Positions 43,546-51,907 are shown, numbered from the stretch's first letter. The stretch is DNA of 64,000 nucleotides from CAWBXL01 sp963837365 (GCA_963837365.1 CAWIMW010000011.1:107818-171817), one strand, 5' to 3'. Notes: generated by a model not told the origin, from the sequence alone. Numbers and translations are program-made.

Positions 43546-45555
43546 ATGAAAGCCGCCGCGGCTGCCGCAGCATTGTGTATCGCTCTGCTGATCAGTATCA
43601 GTGCGTCCGCTGCGCAACCACCCACTAATGATGACTGCCTGGCTTGCCATGGAGACGCCAGTCTCACCAAGGACGTCAATGGCAAGCCAGTCAGCCTGCA
43701 CGTTGATCCTGACAAATTTAAGGACTCTCTGCATGGCGGAATGTTTTCGTGTGTGGATTGCCACACCGACGTAAAATCGTCGCCCCACGAGAACACGCCG
43801 GCTAGAGTCTCGTGCGGCACCTGCCATGCCGATGAACAGGCCGCTTGGGAACGCAGCTACCACGCAAAATCAAACCACAATGGGGGCATGGGAGCGACTT
43901 GCACGGACTGTCACGGCAGTCCGCATGAGCTGCTTAGTTCCAGTGATCCGAAGTCGCGGACGCATCATGCCAACATTCCCGCCACGTGCGGTTCATGTCA
44001 CAATCTAAAATTTGTGATGGAAGTGACCGGCGGTGCGCAGCCTTTTGCCGCCTACGAGGCGAGCGTACACGGGCGCGCTGTGGCCAACGGAATGGAGAAA
44101 GCTGCGGTGTGCACCGATTGTCACAGTGCGCATGCCATTCTTCCTCCCTCCGATCCCAAGTCTCCGATTTTCAAGTTCAATGTCCCAGATACCTGCGGGA
44201 AGTGTCATGGGCCAATCGAGAAGGAGTTCAATCAGAGCATCCATGGCCAAGCCATCGCGCGTGGCGAATGGCAAGCCCCGGTTTGCACCGACTGCCATGG
44301 GATCCATTCCATCAAGTCCCACACCGATCCCAGTTCCCCGGTGTCTGCGCAGAACCTGGCGCAAAACACCTGTGCACGCTGTCATGAAGGCGTACGGCTG
44401 TCCCAGGAATTCGGGTTCGCGGGTACGCGCGTCTCAACCTATCTGGCGAGTTATCACGGATTGGCCTCGCAGCGCGGGTCCACCATTGTGGCCAACTGCG
44501 CCAGTTGTCATGGCTCGCATAGCATATTCCCGTCGAGCGATCCCCGGTCAAGTATCAACCCGGCCAACCTGGTGAAGACCTGCGGACAGTGCCACCGCGG
44601 GATCACCGCCAATTTCGTCACCGCCAAAGTTCATGTGAACGCACCCACATCGAACGACGCCGGAAGCATCGTAGTGCGCTTTGTGCGCAAGTTTTACGTG
44701 TTGCTGATCGTCGTGGTAATCGGTGCAATGTTGGCCCACAACTTCATCATCTGGAGGTTCAAGGCCATACAGCTGCGCCGGCGGCATACCGGCCGCATGG
44801 TGACGCGCATGACCAGCCTCCAGCGCATGCAGCATATGGCCCTGTTTGTCAGCTTTATCGTGCTGGTATTGACCGGCTTTGCCCTTAGATTTCCCGAGTC
44901 CATATTTTTCCGTACGCTGGTGTTGGGCGTGAGCGAAAACCTGCGCGGTTTAATCCACCGCGTGGCCGGTTTGGTACTCATCGGAGTTGGTTCTTATCAT
45001 TTGTTCTACTTAATCTTCCGCAGCGAAGGCCGGAAAATGGTCCGCGATATGTGGCCGAGCTGGAGTGATGCGCGTGATACCTGGGACAATCTCACGTATC
45101 ATCTTGGGTTTGGCGACAACAAGCCGCGCTTTGGGAGGTTCACTTACGCAGAGAAGGCGGAATACTGGGCGCTGGTCTGGGGCACGATCGTGATGGCCGC
45201 GACGGGGATTATGCTTTGGGCCAAGGTCGTGGTTGGGAACCATCTGCCCCGCTGGTGGATTGACGTGGCCACTGCAATTCATTTTTATGAGGCAATACTG
45301 GCAACGTTAGCAATCGTGATCTGGCACTTTTATCAAGTGTTTTTCGATCCCGATTCCTACCCCATGAACTGGGCATGGTGGGACGGCAAAGTGTCTCTAG
45401 AGCATTACCGTGCCGAGCATCCACTAGATATCGAAGCGGTCGCGGAGTCCGAACACAAGAAAGCTGAAGAGAAGCCTGCGGTCAAAGAGCCATTTTCGGA
45501 AGAAACAGGGAGCACCGGTAAAGAACAAAACTCCGATACGAAGGACGAATCTTGA
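43546..45555 (+). CDS. CbcL-like fusion: 11-heme periplasmic domain plus cytochrome b membrane domain
   Basis: Predicted inner-membrane quinol oxidase that passes electrons to periplasmic haems. After a signal peptide there are 11 CXXCH motifs (first CLACH at residue 31, last CGQCH near 350). A membrane domain follows from about residue 380 with five hydrophobic helices carrying histidines (VIGAMLAHNFIIW, LQRMQHMALFVSF, LIHRVAGLVLIGVGSYH, IHFYEAILATLAIVIWH), as in HydC/FdnI diheme b cytochromes. Geobacter CbcL has the same architecture with nine haems. The 70-residue C-terminal tail is charged and cytoplasmic. Confidence 0.87.
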   Translation: MKAAAAAAALCIALLISISASAAQPPTNDDCLACHGDASLTKDVNGKPVSLHVDPDKFKDSLHGGMFSCVDCHTDVKSSPHENTPARVSCGTCHADEQAAWERSYHAKSNHNGGMGATCTDCHGSPHELLSSSDPKSRTHHANIPATCGSCHNLKFVMEVTGGAQPFAAYEASVHGRAVANGMEKAAVCTDCHSAHAILPPSDPKSPIFKFNVPDTCGKCHGPIEKEFNQSIHGQAIARGEWQAPVCTDCHGIHSIKSHTDPSSPVSAQNLAQNTCARCHEGVRLSQEFGFAGTRVSTYLASYHGLASQRGSTIVANCASCHGSHSIFPSSDPRSSINPANLVKTCGQCHRGITANFVTAKVHVNAPTSNDAGSIVVRFVRKFYVLLIVVVIGAMLAHNFIIWRFKAIQLRRRHTGRMVTRMTSLQRMQHMALFVSFIVLVLTGFALRFPESIFFRTLVLGVSENLRGLIHRVAGLVLIGVGSYHLFYLIFRSEGRKMVRDMWPSWSDARDTWDNLTYHLGFGDNKPRFGRFTYAEKAEYWALVWGTIVMAATGIMLWAKVVVGNHLPRWWIDVATAIHFYEAILATLAIVIWHFYQVFFDPDSYPMNWAWWDGKVSLEHYRAEHPLDIEAVAESEHKKAEEKPAVKEPFSEETGSTGKEQNSDTKDES

Positions 45556-45680
45556 TAACGAAGCACGATAGTTGGCATAGATTCAAAATTGTTCAGATTC
45601 GCTTGTGGTCAGTGCAGGGTAGAGGAATACAATCGAAGGCGATTTTTGTCTGACAGATTCAGCAGGCACGGGAGGGAATC

Positions 45681-46025
45681 ATGATTGGTGAAAGAAAGTA
45701 TGCACTGTTTCTTCTTTTAGCGGCAATCACAGTCGTTGCTGTTCTTCTATCGAGTACGCCACTGATGGCGCAAGACGGCGCAACTCTCTATAAGGCAAAG
45801 TGCGCTATGTGCCATGGCCCTGACGGCAAGGGGGAAACTCCAATGGGCAAGAGATTGACCGTCCGCGATCTGGGCTCACCGGATGTGCAGAAACAGACCG
45901 ATGCAGAACTAAACACGATTATCACCAAAGGCAAAAATAAGATGCCGGTCTTTGGCGGCAAACTGACGGCCGAGCAGATTGGGCAGTTGGTGGCACACAT
46001 CCGCGATCTGGGCAAGAAGAAGTAG
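45681..46025 (+). CDS. small class I cytochrome c, partner of the Rieske/cytochrome b module
   Basis: 114 residues with a signal peptide (LFLLLAAITVVAVLLSSTPLMA), haem site KCAMCHGPDGKGETP and Met ligand in KNKMPVFGGKLT. It is the paralogue of the protein at 43198. A 125-bp gap precedes it, so it may have a separate promoter; I see no clear consensus there. It is 26 bases before the Rieske gene with AGGAGG between, so it belongs to that operon. Confidence 0.9.
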   Translation: MIGERKYALFLLLAAITVVAVLLSSTPLMAQDGATLYKAKCAMCHGPDGKGETPMGKRLTVRDLGSPDVQKQTDAELNTIITKGKNKMPVFGGKLTAEQIGQLVAHIRDLGKKK

Positions 46026-46051
46026 AAAATTACTGAGACAGGAGGAGCGAA

Positions 46052-46513
46052 ATGGACAACTCATCTGTCCCCAGCGGAAAGCCCACGCGGCGGCGTGTGG
46101 TCGAGTATTTCCTGGGTGGCGGTTTGTTCGCTTCTCTGGTCTCATTCGCGTATCCGGTGTTGCGCTATCTGGTACCACCGCAGGTTGCGGACTTAGGCGG
46201 AGACGAGGTGATCGCTGCCAAAGTGGGAGATCTTAAGCCAAATAGTGGCAAGATATTTCGCTTCGGCAGCCGGCCCGGCCTACTGCTTGACCTCGGGCAA
46301 GGAGAGTATCGGGCATTTTCCGCAACCTGTACGCATTTGAGCTGCACCGTTCAATACCGCACCGACCTGCATGAGATTTGGTGTGCATGCCATAACGGAA
46401 TGTACGACCTCAATGGGCGCAATGTCTCGGGCCCCCCGCCTCGACCCCTGGAAATGTATCGGGTCCATGTCCGTGGGGAAGACATTGTGGTCAGCCGGAA
46501 GCGGGAGGCTTAA
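46052..46513 (+). CDS. Rieske 2Fe-2S protein of a bc-type complex
   Basis: 153 residues. One N-terminal membrane anchor (YFLGGGLFASLVSFAYPVL) after a twin-Arg-like RRRVVEYF start, which suggests Tat export as for other Rieske proteins. The 2Fe-2S ligands are in CTHLSC and CACHNGMYD, the normal two-Cys two-His pattern. It takes the first electron from quinol in the Q cycle and hands it to a cytochrome c. It is 2 bases ahead of the cytochrome b gene. Confidence 0.93.
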   Translation: MDNSSVPSGKPTRRRVVEYFLGGGLFASLVSFAYPVLRYLVPPQVADLGGDEVIAAKVGDLKPNSGKIFRFGSRPGLLLDLGQGEYRAFSATCTHLSCTVQYRTDLHEIWCACHNGMYDLNGRNVSGPPPRPLEMYRVHVRGEDIVVSRKREA

Positions 46514-46515
46514 AC

Positions 46516-47595
46516 GTGCTGACGAGAGTTCGTGATTGGCTGGATGCGCGTTTTGACTGGGCGGCACTGACCGCGCCGCTGAAGAAGAAGACTGTCCCCG
46601 TACACGATCGTACGTACTGGTATTTCCTCGGGGGCATTACGCTCTTCCTGTTTGGCATCCAGGTTTGCACCGGGATTCTTCTACTCCTCTACTACCGCCC
46701 CAGTTCGAACGAAGCTTTCGAAAGCGTGCAGTACATAATGACTCGGGTGCAGTTCGGATGGCTGGTGCGTTCCATCCACTCCTGGGCCGCGAACCTGATG
46801 ATCTTCACCGCCTTTTGCCACATGTTCAGCGTGTTGTTTCTGCGTGCGTACCGCAAACCGCGGGAACTCACCTGGGTCAGCGGGATGATCCTGCTCTTCC
46901 TGGCGATGGGCTTCGGCTTCAGTGGATATCTTCTCCCCTGGAATACCTTGGCATTTTTTGCCACTAAAGTCGGGACGGACATCGCCGGTCAAGTGCCGAT
47001 CATCGGGCATCCGTTGATGGTCTTTCTGCGCGGCGGCGAAGAAGTCACCGGCGCCACGCTGACCCGCTTCTTTGGGTTCCACGTGGCAGTTCTGCCCGGC
47101 ATTACGACCTTGCTGTTGCTGGTTCATATCGCGCTCATTCAACGGTTGGGCATGAGCGTCCCGCCTGCCGTGGAAGCCGAGTGGAAAGCCCATCCCGAGA
47201 AATCGCGGGAGATGCACTTCTTTCCGAATTTCCTGTTGCGTGAACTGATGGCTTGGTACATCGCATTGGGCGTGCTCGGCGCATTGGCCGCACTCTCTCC
47301 GTGGGGACTTGGTACCAAGGCCGATCCATTTGCTCCAGCCCCGGCAGGAATCCGGCCGGAGTGGTACTTCATGTTCATGTTCCAGACCTTGAAACTCATT
47401 CCTGCCAAAATCTGGCGGCTGGACGGGGAATTGATCGGCATTCTTGCATTTGGTGCGGCGGGGTTGATTTGGACTTTGTTTCCCTTCCTGGAACGGAACG
47501 GCAAGGGCCGGGGACAGCGCTGGATTTTGGGTGCGGGTATTTTTGCTTTGGCCTATATGGCATCGATGACCGTCTATGGATACCTTGCGAAATAG
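46516..47595 (+). CDS. cytochrome b subunit (b6/f-IV fused) of a bc-type quinol oxidase
   Basis: 359 residues, GTG start 2 bases after the Rieske stop. Helices B and D carry the four haem b histidines (IHSWAANLMIFTAFCHMF; FHVAVLPGITTLLLLVH). The quinol-site motif appears as PEWYF in GIRPEWYFMFMFQTLKLIP. The C-terminal part corresponds to subunit IV with helices around GILAFGAAGLIWTLFPF, shorter than in mitochondrial cytochrome b. There is no cytochrome c1 or f gene; a nine-heme protein takes its place and overlaps this gene by 20 bases. Confidence 0.93.
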   Translation: MLTRVRDWLDARFDWAALTAPLKKKTVPVHDRTYWYFLGGITLFLFGIQVCTGILLLLYYRPSSNEAFESVQYIMTRVQFGWLVRSIHSWAANLMIFTAFCHMFSVLFLRAYRKPRELTWVSGMILLFLAMGFGFSGYLLPWNTLAFFATKVGTDIAGQVPIIGHPLMVFLRGGEEVTGATLTRFFGFHVAVLPGITTLLLLVHIALIQRLGMSVPPAVEAEWKAHPEKSREMHFFPNFLLRELMAWYIALGVLGALAALSPWGLGTKADPFAPAPAGIRPEWYFMFMFQTLKLIPAKIWRLDGELIGILAFGAAGLIWTLFPFLERNGKGRGQRWILGAGIFALAYMASMTVYGYLAK

Positions 47596-48838
47596 GCGTG
47601 TGACAAGACGACTACTGCCGGTCCTGGCGGCGCTGTGTTTCGGCGTTGCCGGCCTGGCCCAGACCGTCAACACCTGTGTGGATTGCCATGCTGTGTTGGA
47701 TCCGCCTTATCAAGTCACTGCGGAACAATTCTCCCAGGACATTCACGCGCAGAAGGGCCTGACGTGTGCCAGTTGTCACGGCGGCGACCCGACAAAAGAT
47801 GATCAGGATGCGATGAGCAAGAAAGCGGGCTTCCGCGGCAAGATCGCGCGGAAGGATGTTCCGGCATTGTGCGGGCGGTGCCATTCCGATGGCGCGTACA
47901 TGCGACAGTACAATCCGTCGCTGCGTACCGATCAATATGCTCAATACCTGACCAGCGTTCACGGTAAGCGTCGAGCGCAAGGGGATGACAAGGTCGCGAT
48001 CTGCACCGATTGCCACGGGGTTCATGATCTGCGTCCGGCGAGCGATACGCGTTCCAAGGTGCATCCTACGAACATTGCGCAGACGTGTGCCCGGTGCCAC
48101 GCCGATGCTGCCTACATGAAGGGCTACTCCATTCCCACCGACCAGTTTGCCGGATACAGTGCCAGTGTCCACCACGAAGCTCTGACGGTGCGGGGGGACC
48201 TCAGCGCGCCCACCTGCACGACTTGCCACGGCAATCATGGCGCCGCGCCGCCGGGTGTCGCCACCGTGCAAAATGTTTGCGCCACATGCCATGTTTTTCA
48301 GGCGCAGTTGTTTGAATCCAGTCCGCACCAGGCCGCCTTTGCCGCCGCGGCGCTTCCGGGATGCGTGACCTGCCACAGCAACCACCGTATTCTTCATCCC
48401 ACGGACGCCATGCTGGGTACCGGGCCACAGTCGGTTTGCACCAACTGCCACGTAGACGGTGATGCCGGTTACCAGGCGGCCGGCCAGATTGCGCAAGAGA
48501 TCGAACATCTGGATACCTCAGTGAAGAGTGCGTCCGAAATTCTGGACCGGGCCGAGGCGGCGGGCATGGAAGTCAGCGCGGCACAGCTGGAGCAGGACCA
48601 GGCCCGCGACGCGCTTACCAAAGCACGGGTGACGATCCACAGCTTCAATCCAGAACGTGTACAACAGGACATCGCGGCAGGCATAAAGATCACGGCGCAA
48701 ACCCAGGCGGCAGGAGCGGGAGCTCTTAGTGAAAGGGACTATCGCCGCAAGGGTCTGGCGCTTTCACTGTTGGCAATCGTGGCCGTGCTGCTCGGGCTGT
48801 TTTTCTATGTCCGCAAAATCGAAGGGCATCAAAGCTGA
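47576..48838 (+). CDS. nine-heme cytochrome c with C-terminal coiled coil and membrane anchor
   Basis: Predicted haem-rich subunit that replaces cytochrome c1 in the adjacent bc-type complex. The ATG at 47576 overlaps the cytochrome b end by 20 bases; GTG at 47600 is another possible start and gives a shorter signal peptide (RLLPVLAALCFGVAGLAQ). Nine CXXCH motifs lie between CVDCH (near residue 34) and CTNCH (near 287). A helical, Ala/Glu/Gln-rich stalk follows (SASEILDRAEAAGMEVSAAQ), then a membrane helix LALSLLAIVAVLLGLFFYV and a short positive tail. Confidence 0.87.
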   Translation: MDTLRNRRVTRRLLPVLAALCFGVAGLAQTVNTCVDCHAVLDPPYQVTAEQFSQDIHAQKGLTCASCHGGDPTKDDQDAMSKKAGFRGKIARKDVPALCGRCHSDGAYMRQYNPSLRTDQYAQYLTSVHGKRRAQGDDKVAICTDCHGVHDLRPASDTRSKVHPTNIAQTCARCHADAAYMKGYSIPTDQFAGYSASVHHEALTVRGDLSAPTCTTCHGNHGAAPPGVATVQNVCATCHVFQAQLFESSPHQAAFAAAALPGCVTCHSNHRILHPTDAMLGTGPQSVCTNCHVDGDAGYQAAGQIAQEIEHLDTSVKSASEILDRAEAAGMEVSAAQLEQDQARDALTKARVTIHSFNPERVQQDIAAGIKITAQTQAAGAGALSERDYRRKGLALSLLAIVAVLLGLFFYVRKIEGHQS

Positions 48839-48856
48839 TGTGTGGGGCGCTCTAAA

Positions 48857-48873
48857 AATCAAGTTACTTGATT
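48857..48873. promoter_or_regulatory. 17-bp palindrome upstream of the NapC-like gene
   Basis: AATCAAG-TTA-CTTGATT is a perfect inverted repeat in the 86-bp gap before 48925. It has FNR-like half-site letters (TTGAT) but in the outward arrangement, so it is not a standard FNR box. It could be an operator or a small hairpin. Confidence 0.35.
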
Positions 48874-48924
48874 CATAGTTTTTCCTGCATGAACATTGGT
48901 TAACCCATTTGGAAAGGAACAATT

Positions 48925-50457
48925 GTGGCTGGAAACCCGACAACCCATCCCAGAGAACACTACAGAAAGCTGCGGATGCTGTTGCAGAACCCCATCAGCC
49001 AGGCAGGCACGGCGCTTGCCCTGGTCAGTCTGGGCAACATTTTTTTGTTCTCTCTGATTACGTTCATTGCGGCTAGACCCAAGCCGTACGTCGGCATTCT
49101 GGCATTCATGATATCGCCTGCGTTCCTGATTTGCGGGTTTGCGCTGATGGCAGTTGGAGCATGGCGCGAGCGGCGGAGACGGGCCAGCCAAAAAGAGGGC
49201 GAAGTGCTGCTTTATCCCCGGATTGATCTCAACGATCCCGGGCAGCGTAGCGCAGTCATGTCGTTCGGCGCCTTTGTGTTGGTATTTCTAATGCTCAGCG
49301 GAGCAGGCAGCTATAAGGCTTATGAATTTACGGACTCGGTGCAATTCTGCGGACAAACCTGCCACACGGTGATGCATCCCGAGTTCACCGCGTATCAACT
49401 CTCTCCGCACGCGCGGGTGGGCTGCGTGGAATGTCATGTGGGTTCAGGAGCAACCTGGTATGTAAAGTCCAAGCTGTCGGGAACCCGGCAGGTGTTTGCG
49501 GCGATGTTCAATACCTATCCGCGGCCCATTCCTACTCCGGTACATGACCTGCGCCCGGCGCAGGAAACCTGTGAAGCATGCCATTGGCCGAAGAAGTTTT
49601 ACGGAGCGCAACTCAAGGTCTTCACCCATTACGCGAGCGACGAAAAGAACACTCCCCGGCAAATCCGGCTTTTGATCAAGACCGGAGGCGGAGACCCAGC
49701 CACGGGCTCGCCGGAAGGCATCCACTGGCACATGAACATTGCCAATGAAATTGACTATGTGGCGGCGGATGATAAGCGGCAAGTGATCCCCTACATCCAC
49801 GTCAAGGACATGCAGGGGCGGGTGACCGAGTACTTCGCGCAGGATTCCACGATGAAGAAAGAGGACATCGACAAAGCTCCACGGCATCGTATGGACTGCG
49901 TGGACTGCCACAACCGGCCGACTCACATCTATGTGCCGCCCGACTTGGCTGTGGACCAGTCCCTGACCACGCGCCGCCTGGATATTACTCTCCCATTTAT
50001 CAAACAGCAGGCGGTTTCTGCCTTGACCGGCAAGTACGATACCACCGAACAAGCTTTGGCGGGTATCGCCAAAGAGATGCACGAATTCTACGACACCAAG
50101 TATCCCGAATTGGCCAAGACCAAGCAGCTGGAAATCCGCAATGCGATTGATGAAGTACAGCAGATCTTCCAGCGGACGACCTTCCCGGAGATGAAGTTAA
50201 ACTGGGAGACCCATCCCAATAATCTGGGACACTTTTACTTCAACGGTTGCTTCCGCTGCCACGATGGTCAGCACGTGAGTGCGGATGGCAAAGTGATAAG
50301 CAAGGATTGCAACACCTGCCATACGGTCCTGGGGCAGGAAGAAAGCGGAGTCAGCATCACCGCCGCGCCGAAGTTAAGTTTCCAGCATCCGGTGGATTTG
50401 GGTGATATGACGCAGGTAAATTGCAGTGATTGCCACACGGGAGGAGTGGGGCCATAG
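48925..50457 (+). CDS. NapC/NirT-type membrane multiheme cytochrome c (seven haem sites)
   Basis: Inner-membrane quinol dehydrogenase-type protein of 510 residues. The GTG start is preceded by GGAAAGGAAC. Three N-terminal helices (TALALVSLGNIFLFSLITF; AFMISPAFLICGFALMAVG; MSFGAFVLVFLMLSGAG). The first haem site is CX3CH (FCGQTCHTVM), then six CXXCH: CVECH, CEACH, CVDCH, CFRCH, CNTCH and CSDCH. The first two resemble the NapC/NrfH core; the long middle (250-430) is an extension. It may pass electrons to the periplasmic carriers or to a soluble reductase not in this window. It is followed convergently by the Crp/Fnr gene. Confidence 0.88.
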   Translation: MAGNPTTHPREHYRKLRMLLQNPISQAGTALALVSLGNIFLFSLITFIAARPKPYVGILAFMISPAFLICGFALMAVGAWRERRRRASQKEGEVLLYPRIDLNDPGQRSAVMSFGAFVLVFLMLSGAGSYKAYEFTDSVQFCGQTCHTVMHPEFTAYQLSPHARVGCVECHVGSGATWYVKSKLSGTRQVFAAMFNTYPRPIPTPVHDLRPAQETCEACHWPKKFYGAQLKVFTHYASDEKNTPRQIRLLIKTGGGDPATGSPEGIHWHMNIANEIDYVAADDKRQVIPYIHVKDMQGRVTEYFAQDSTMKKEDIDKAPRHRMDCVDCHNRPTHIYVPPDLAVDQSLTTRRLDITLPFIKQQAVSALTGKYDTTEQALAGIAKEMHEFYDTKYPELAKTKQLEIRNAIDEVQQIFQRTTFPEMKLNWETHPNNLGHFYFNGCFRCHDGQHVSADGKVISKDCNTCHTVLGQEESGVSITAAPKLSFQHPVDLGDMTQVNCSDCHTGGVGP

Positions 50458-50468
50458 CCAACTTATCA

Positions 50469-51185
50469 TTACGATTGCAGCATTCGTTCCAGGGCACCTT
50501 TGTTGCGAATGGTAAGCATCGCTCCCTTGACCTGGAGCAACTGTTTCTTCTTGAACTCTGAAAACAGGCGGCTGACCGTCTCTCGGGTGGTGCCGATCAT
50601 TTCCGCGATTTCTTCGTGAGTGAGCGTCAGCCGGACTTGGGAGCCATTGCCCGTGGTGTCTTTCTCCGTGGACCAAGACAGTAGGAGTTTGGCAAATTTT
50701 TCCGCAGGAGAACTGGTCAATCCCAGGGTCCGTATTTCTTCATAGGCAGTGTAGTAGTTGCGGCTGAGTTGTTCCGCCACATTCACCGCCACGTCCCCGT
50801 GTTCACGGAGGAATTGCAGGAATGCGTCCCGGGCAATGAAATTTGCCTGGCCGGGCTCCACCATTTCCGCAGTGACTTCGTAGGGACGGTTCGAAATCGT
50901 AGCGTTAAGCCCAAGCACATCTCCCGGTCCCGAAAGCTTCGTAATGATGGTTTTGCCTTCCCGCGAAGAGGTGGAGAGTTTCACTTTCCCTGCACACAGC
51001 ACAAAAACCCCACGCGGCTGCTGGCCTTCAATAAAAAGCATCGCAGACTTGGGATAGACCGCGGTGGATTTGATTTCGTTGAGTTTTTGCAGCGTAGGTA
51101 CGGCAAGGTTGCAGAACAAGTGGTCTTCGCGGACCGGGCAATTCACGCAATCGTCAATGATGTTAAGCCCGTATGGAGCGCGCAT
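50469..51185 (-). CDS. Crp/Fnr-family transcriptional regulator
   Basis: 238 residues: cNMP-binding-type beta-roll (about 40-150), long dimerisation helix, then a winged HTH with EIAEMIGTTRETVSRLF. The recognition helix RETVSR has the Arg, Glu and Arg positions by which Crp reads TGTGA, and the matching palindromes occur upstream of this gene, at 38157 and at 51892. The N terminus has C13, C16 and C25 (DDCVNCPVREDHLFC) like an FNR cluster motif but spaced 2 and 8. A fourth cysteine (C64) is not where FNR has its ligand, so oxygen sensing is possible, not certain. Convergent with the NapC-like gene. Confidence 0.9.
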   Translation of the reverse strand: MRAPYGLNIIDDCVNCPVREDHLFCNLAVPTLQKLNEIKSTAVYPKSAMLFIEGQQPRGVFVLCAGKVKLSTSSREGKTIITKLSGPGDVLGLNATISNRPYEVTAEMVEPGQANFIARDAFLQFLREHGDVAVNVAEQLSRNYYTAYEEIRTLGLTSSPAEKFAKLLLSWSTEKDTTGNGSQVRLTLTHEEIAEMIGTTRETVSRLFSEFKKKQLLQVKGAMLTIRNKGALERMLQS

Positions 51186-51217
51186 AAGTTCTACCTTACC
51201 AAAATTGTAGCATCCTC

Positions 51218-51233
51218 TGTGATTGTAATCACG
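51218..51233. promoter_or_regulatory. Crp/Fnr-type operator between the regulator and osmC genes
   Basis: TGTGA-TTGTAA-TCACG, nine of ten bases of the TGTGA-N6-TCACA consensus. It lies 33 bp upstream of the regulator start and 171 bp upstream of the divergent OsmC gene. It suggests autoregulation and possible shared control. Confidence 0.72.
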
Positions 51234-51403
51234 AAAACCCGTGCGTTACGGCACGGTGGGGGGGGCTAAAGTGGCGAAAAATGATGTTGCAGAAGGCGGA
51301 AAGCGGGTAGCCCGGAGAGGGGAGCCGGTGGTAGAAACCAGGATATTTGCGGCCTTCAAGCTCGCGAAGTAAGCGTCTTCACCATTGCAAATTGGAGTAC
51401 CAA

Positions 51404-51856
51404 ATGGAAAAAGAACATACGTATCACGTCACTGCCTGGTGGGCATCAGGTCAAACTGGCATCACGAAATCTGATTCCGCACCAAACGCTGTGCATTTTG
51501 CCGCGCCTCCTCAGTTCGGTGGCCTGGAAGGAAGATGGACACCGGAAGACATGTTGCTGAGTGCGGTTGCCAGCTGTTTTACGACTACCTTTCAAGCAAT
51601 TGCCGGTTACTCAAAATTTGAATTTCTTGATCTCGAGGTCCAGGTGGAAGGTACCGTTGCCAAGACCAGCAGCGGATATGCCTTTACCGGGATTTTCATT
51701 CGCCCCAAACTTACCGTCTCCGACGAGAACGCCCAGACTCGCGGGCTTGAATTGCTAAAGAAGGCAAAAGGCTTGTGTTTGGTTTCCCGGGCCTTGGGGA
51801 TTGCGCAGGGGTTCGATGCGCAGATCGAAGTCGGCCACGCTGTGACGACTGGATGA
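51404..51856 (+). CDS. OsmC family protein
   Basis: 150 residues from the ATG at 51404 (MEKEHTYHV) with TTGGAG upstream. OsmC/Ohr-like fold with FGGLEGRWTPEDMLLSAVASCF in the family position, where the Cys is the first of the pair, and the second in KAKGLCLVSRAL. Such proteins reduce organic or lipid hydroperoxides using dithiols. A SACOL1771-like subtype is likely because of the N-terminal WWASGQTGIT strand. It is divergent from the Crp/Fnr gene across the operator at 51218. Confidence 0.85.
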   Translation: MEKEHTYHVTAWWASGQTGITKSDSAPNAVHFAAPPQFGGLEGRWTPEDMLLSAVASCFTTTFQAIAGYSKFEFLDLEVQVEGTVAKTSSGYAFTGIFIRPKLTVSDENAQTRGLELLKKAKGLCLVSRALGIAQGFDAQIEVGHAVTTG

Positions 51857-51891
51857 CGCAATCAAAGCTAGTTGGGTTGATTGAGGAACAG

Positions 51892-51907
51892 TGTGACGAA
51901 TCTCGCA
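51892..51907. promoter_or_regulatory. Crp/Fnr-type operator upstream of the acyl-CoA synthetase gene
   Basis: TGTGA-CGAATC-TCGCA, nine of ten bases of the same consensus as the sites at 38157 and 51218. It lies 113 bp ahead of the gene at 52020 and after the OsmC stop. Confidence 0.55.

Noticed and set aside
46681..47673. 330-residue minus-strand frame opposite cytochrome b
   Set aside because: Composition is low-complexity Gln/His/Arg and it mirrors the cytochrome b and nine-heme genes.
47612..48508. 298-residue minus-strand frame opposite the nine-heme gene
   Set aside because: Its regular Val/Ala/Gly pattern is the complement of repeated CXXCH codons; not a gene.
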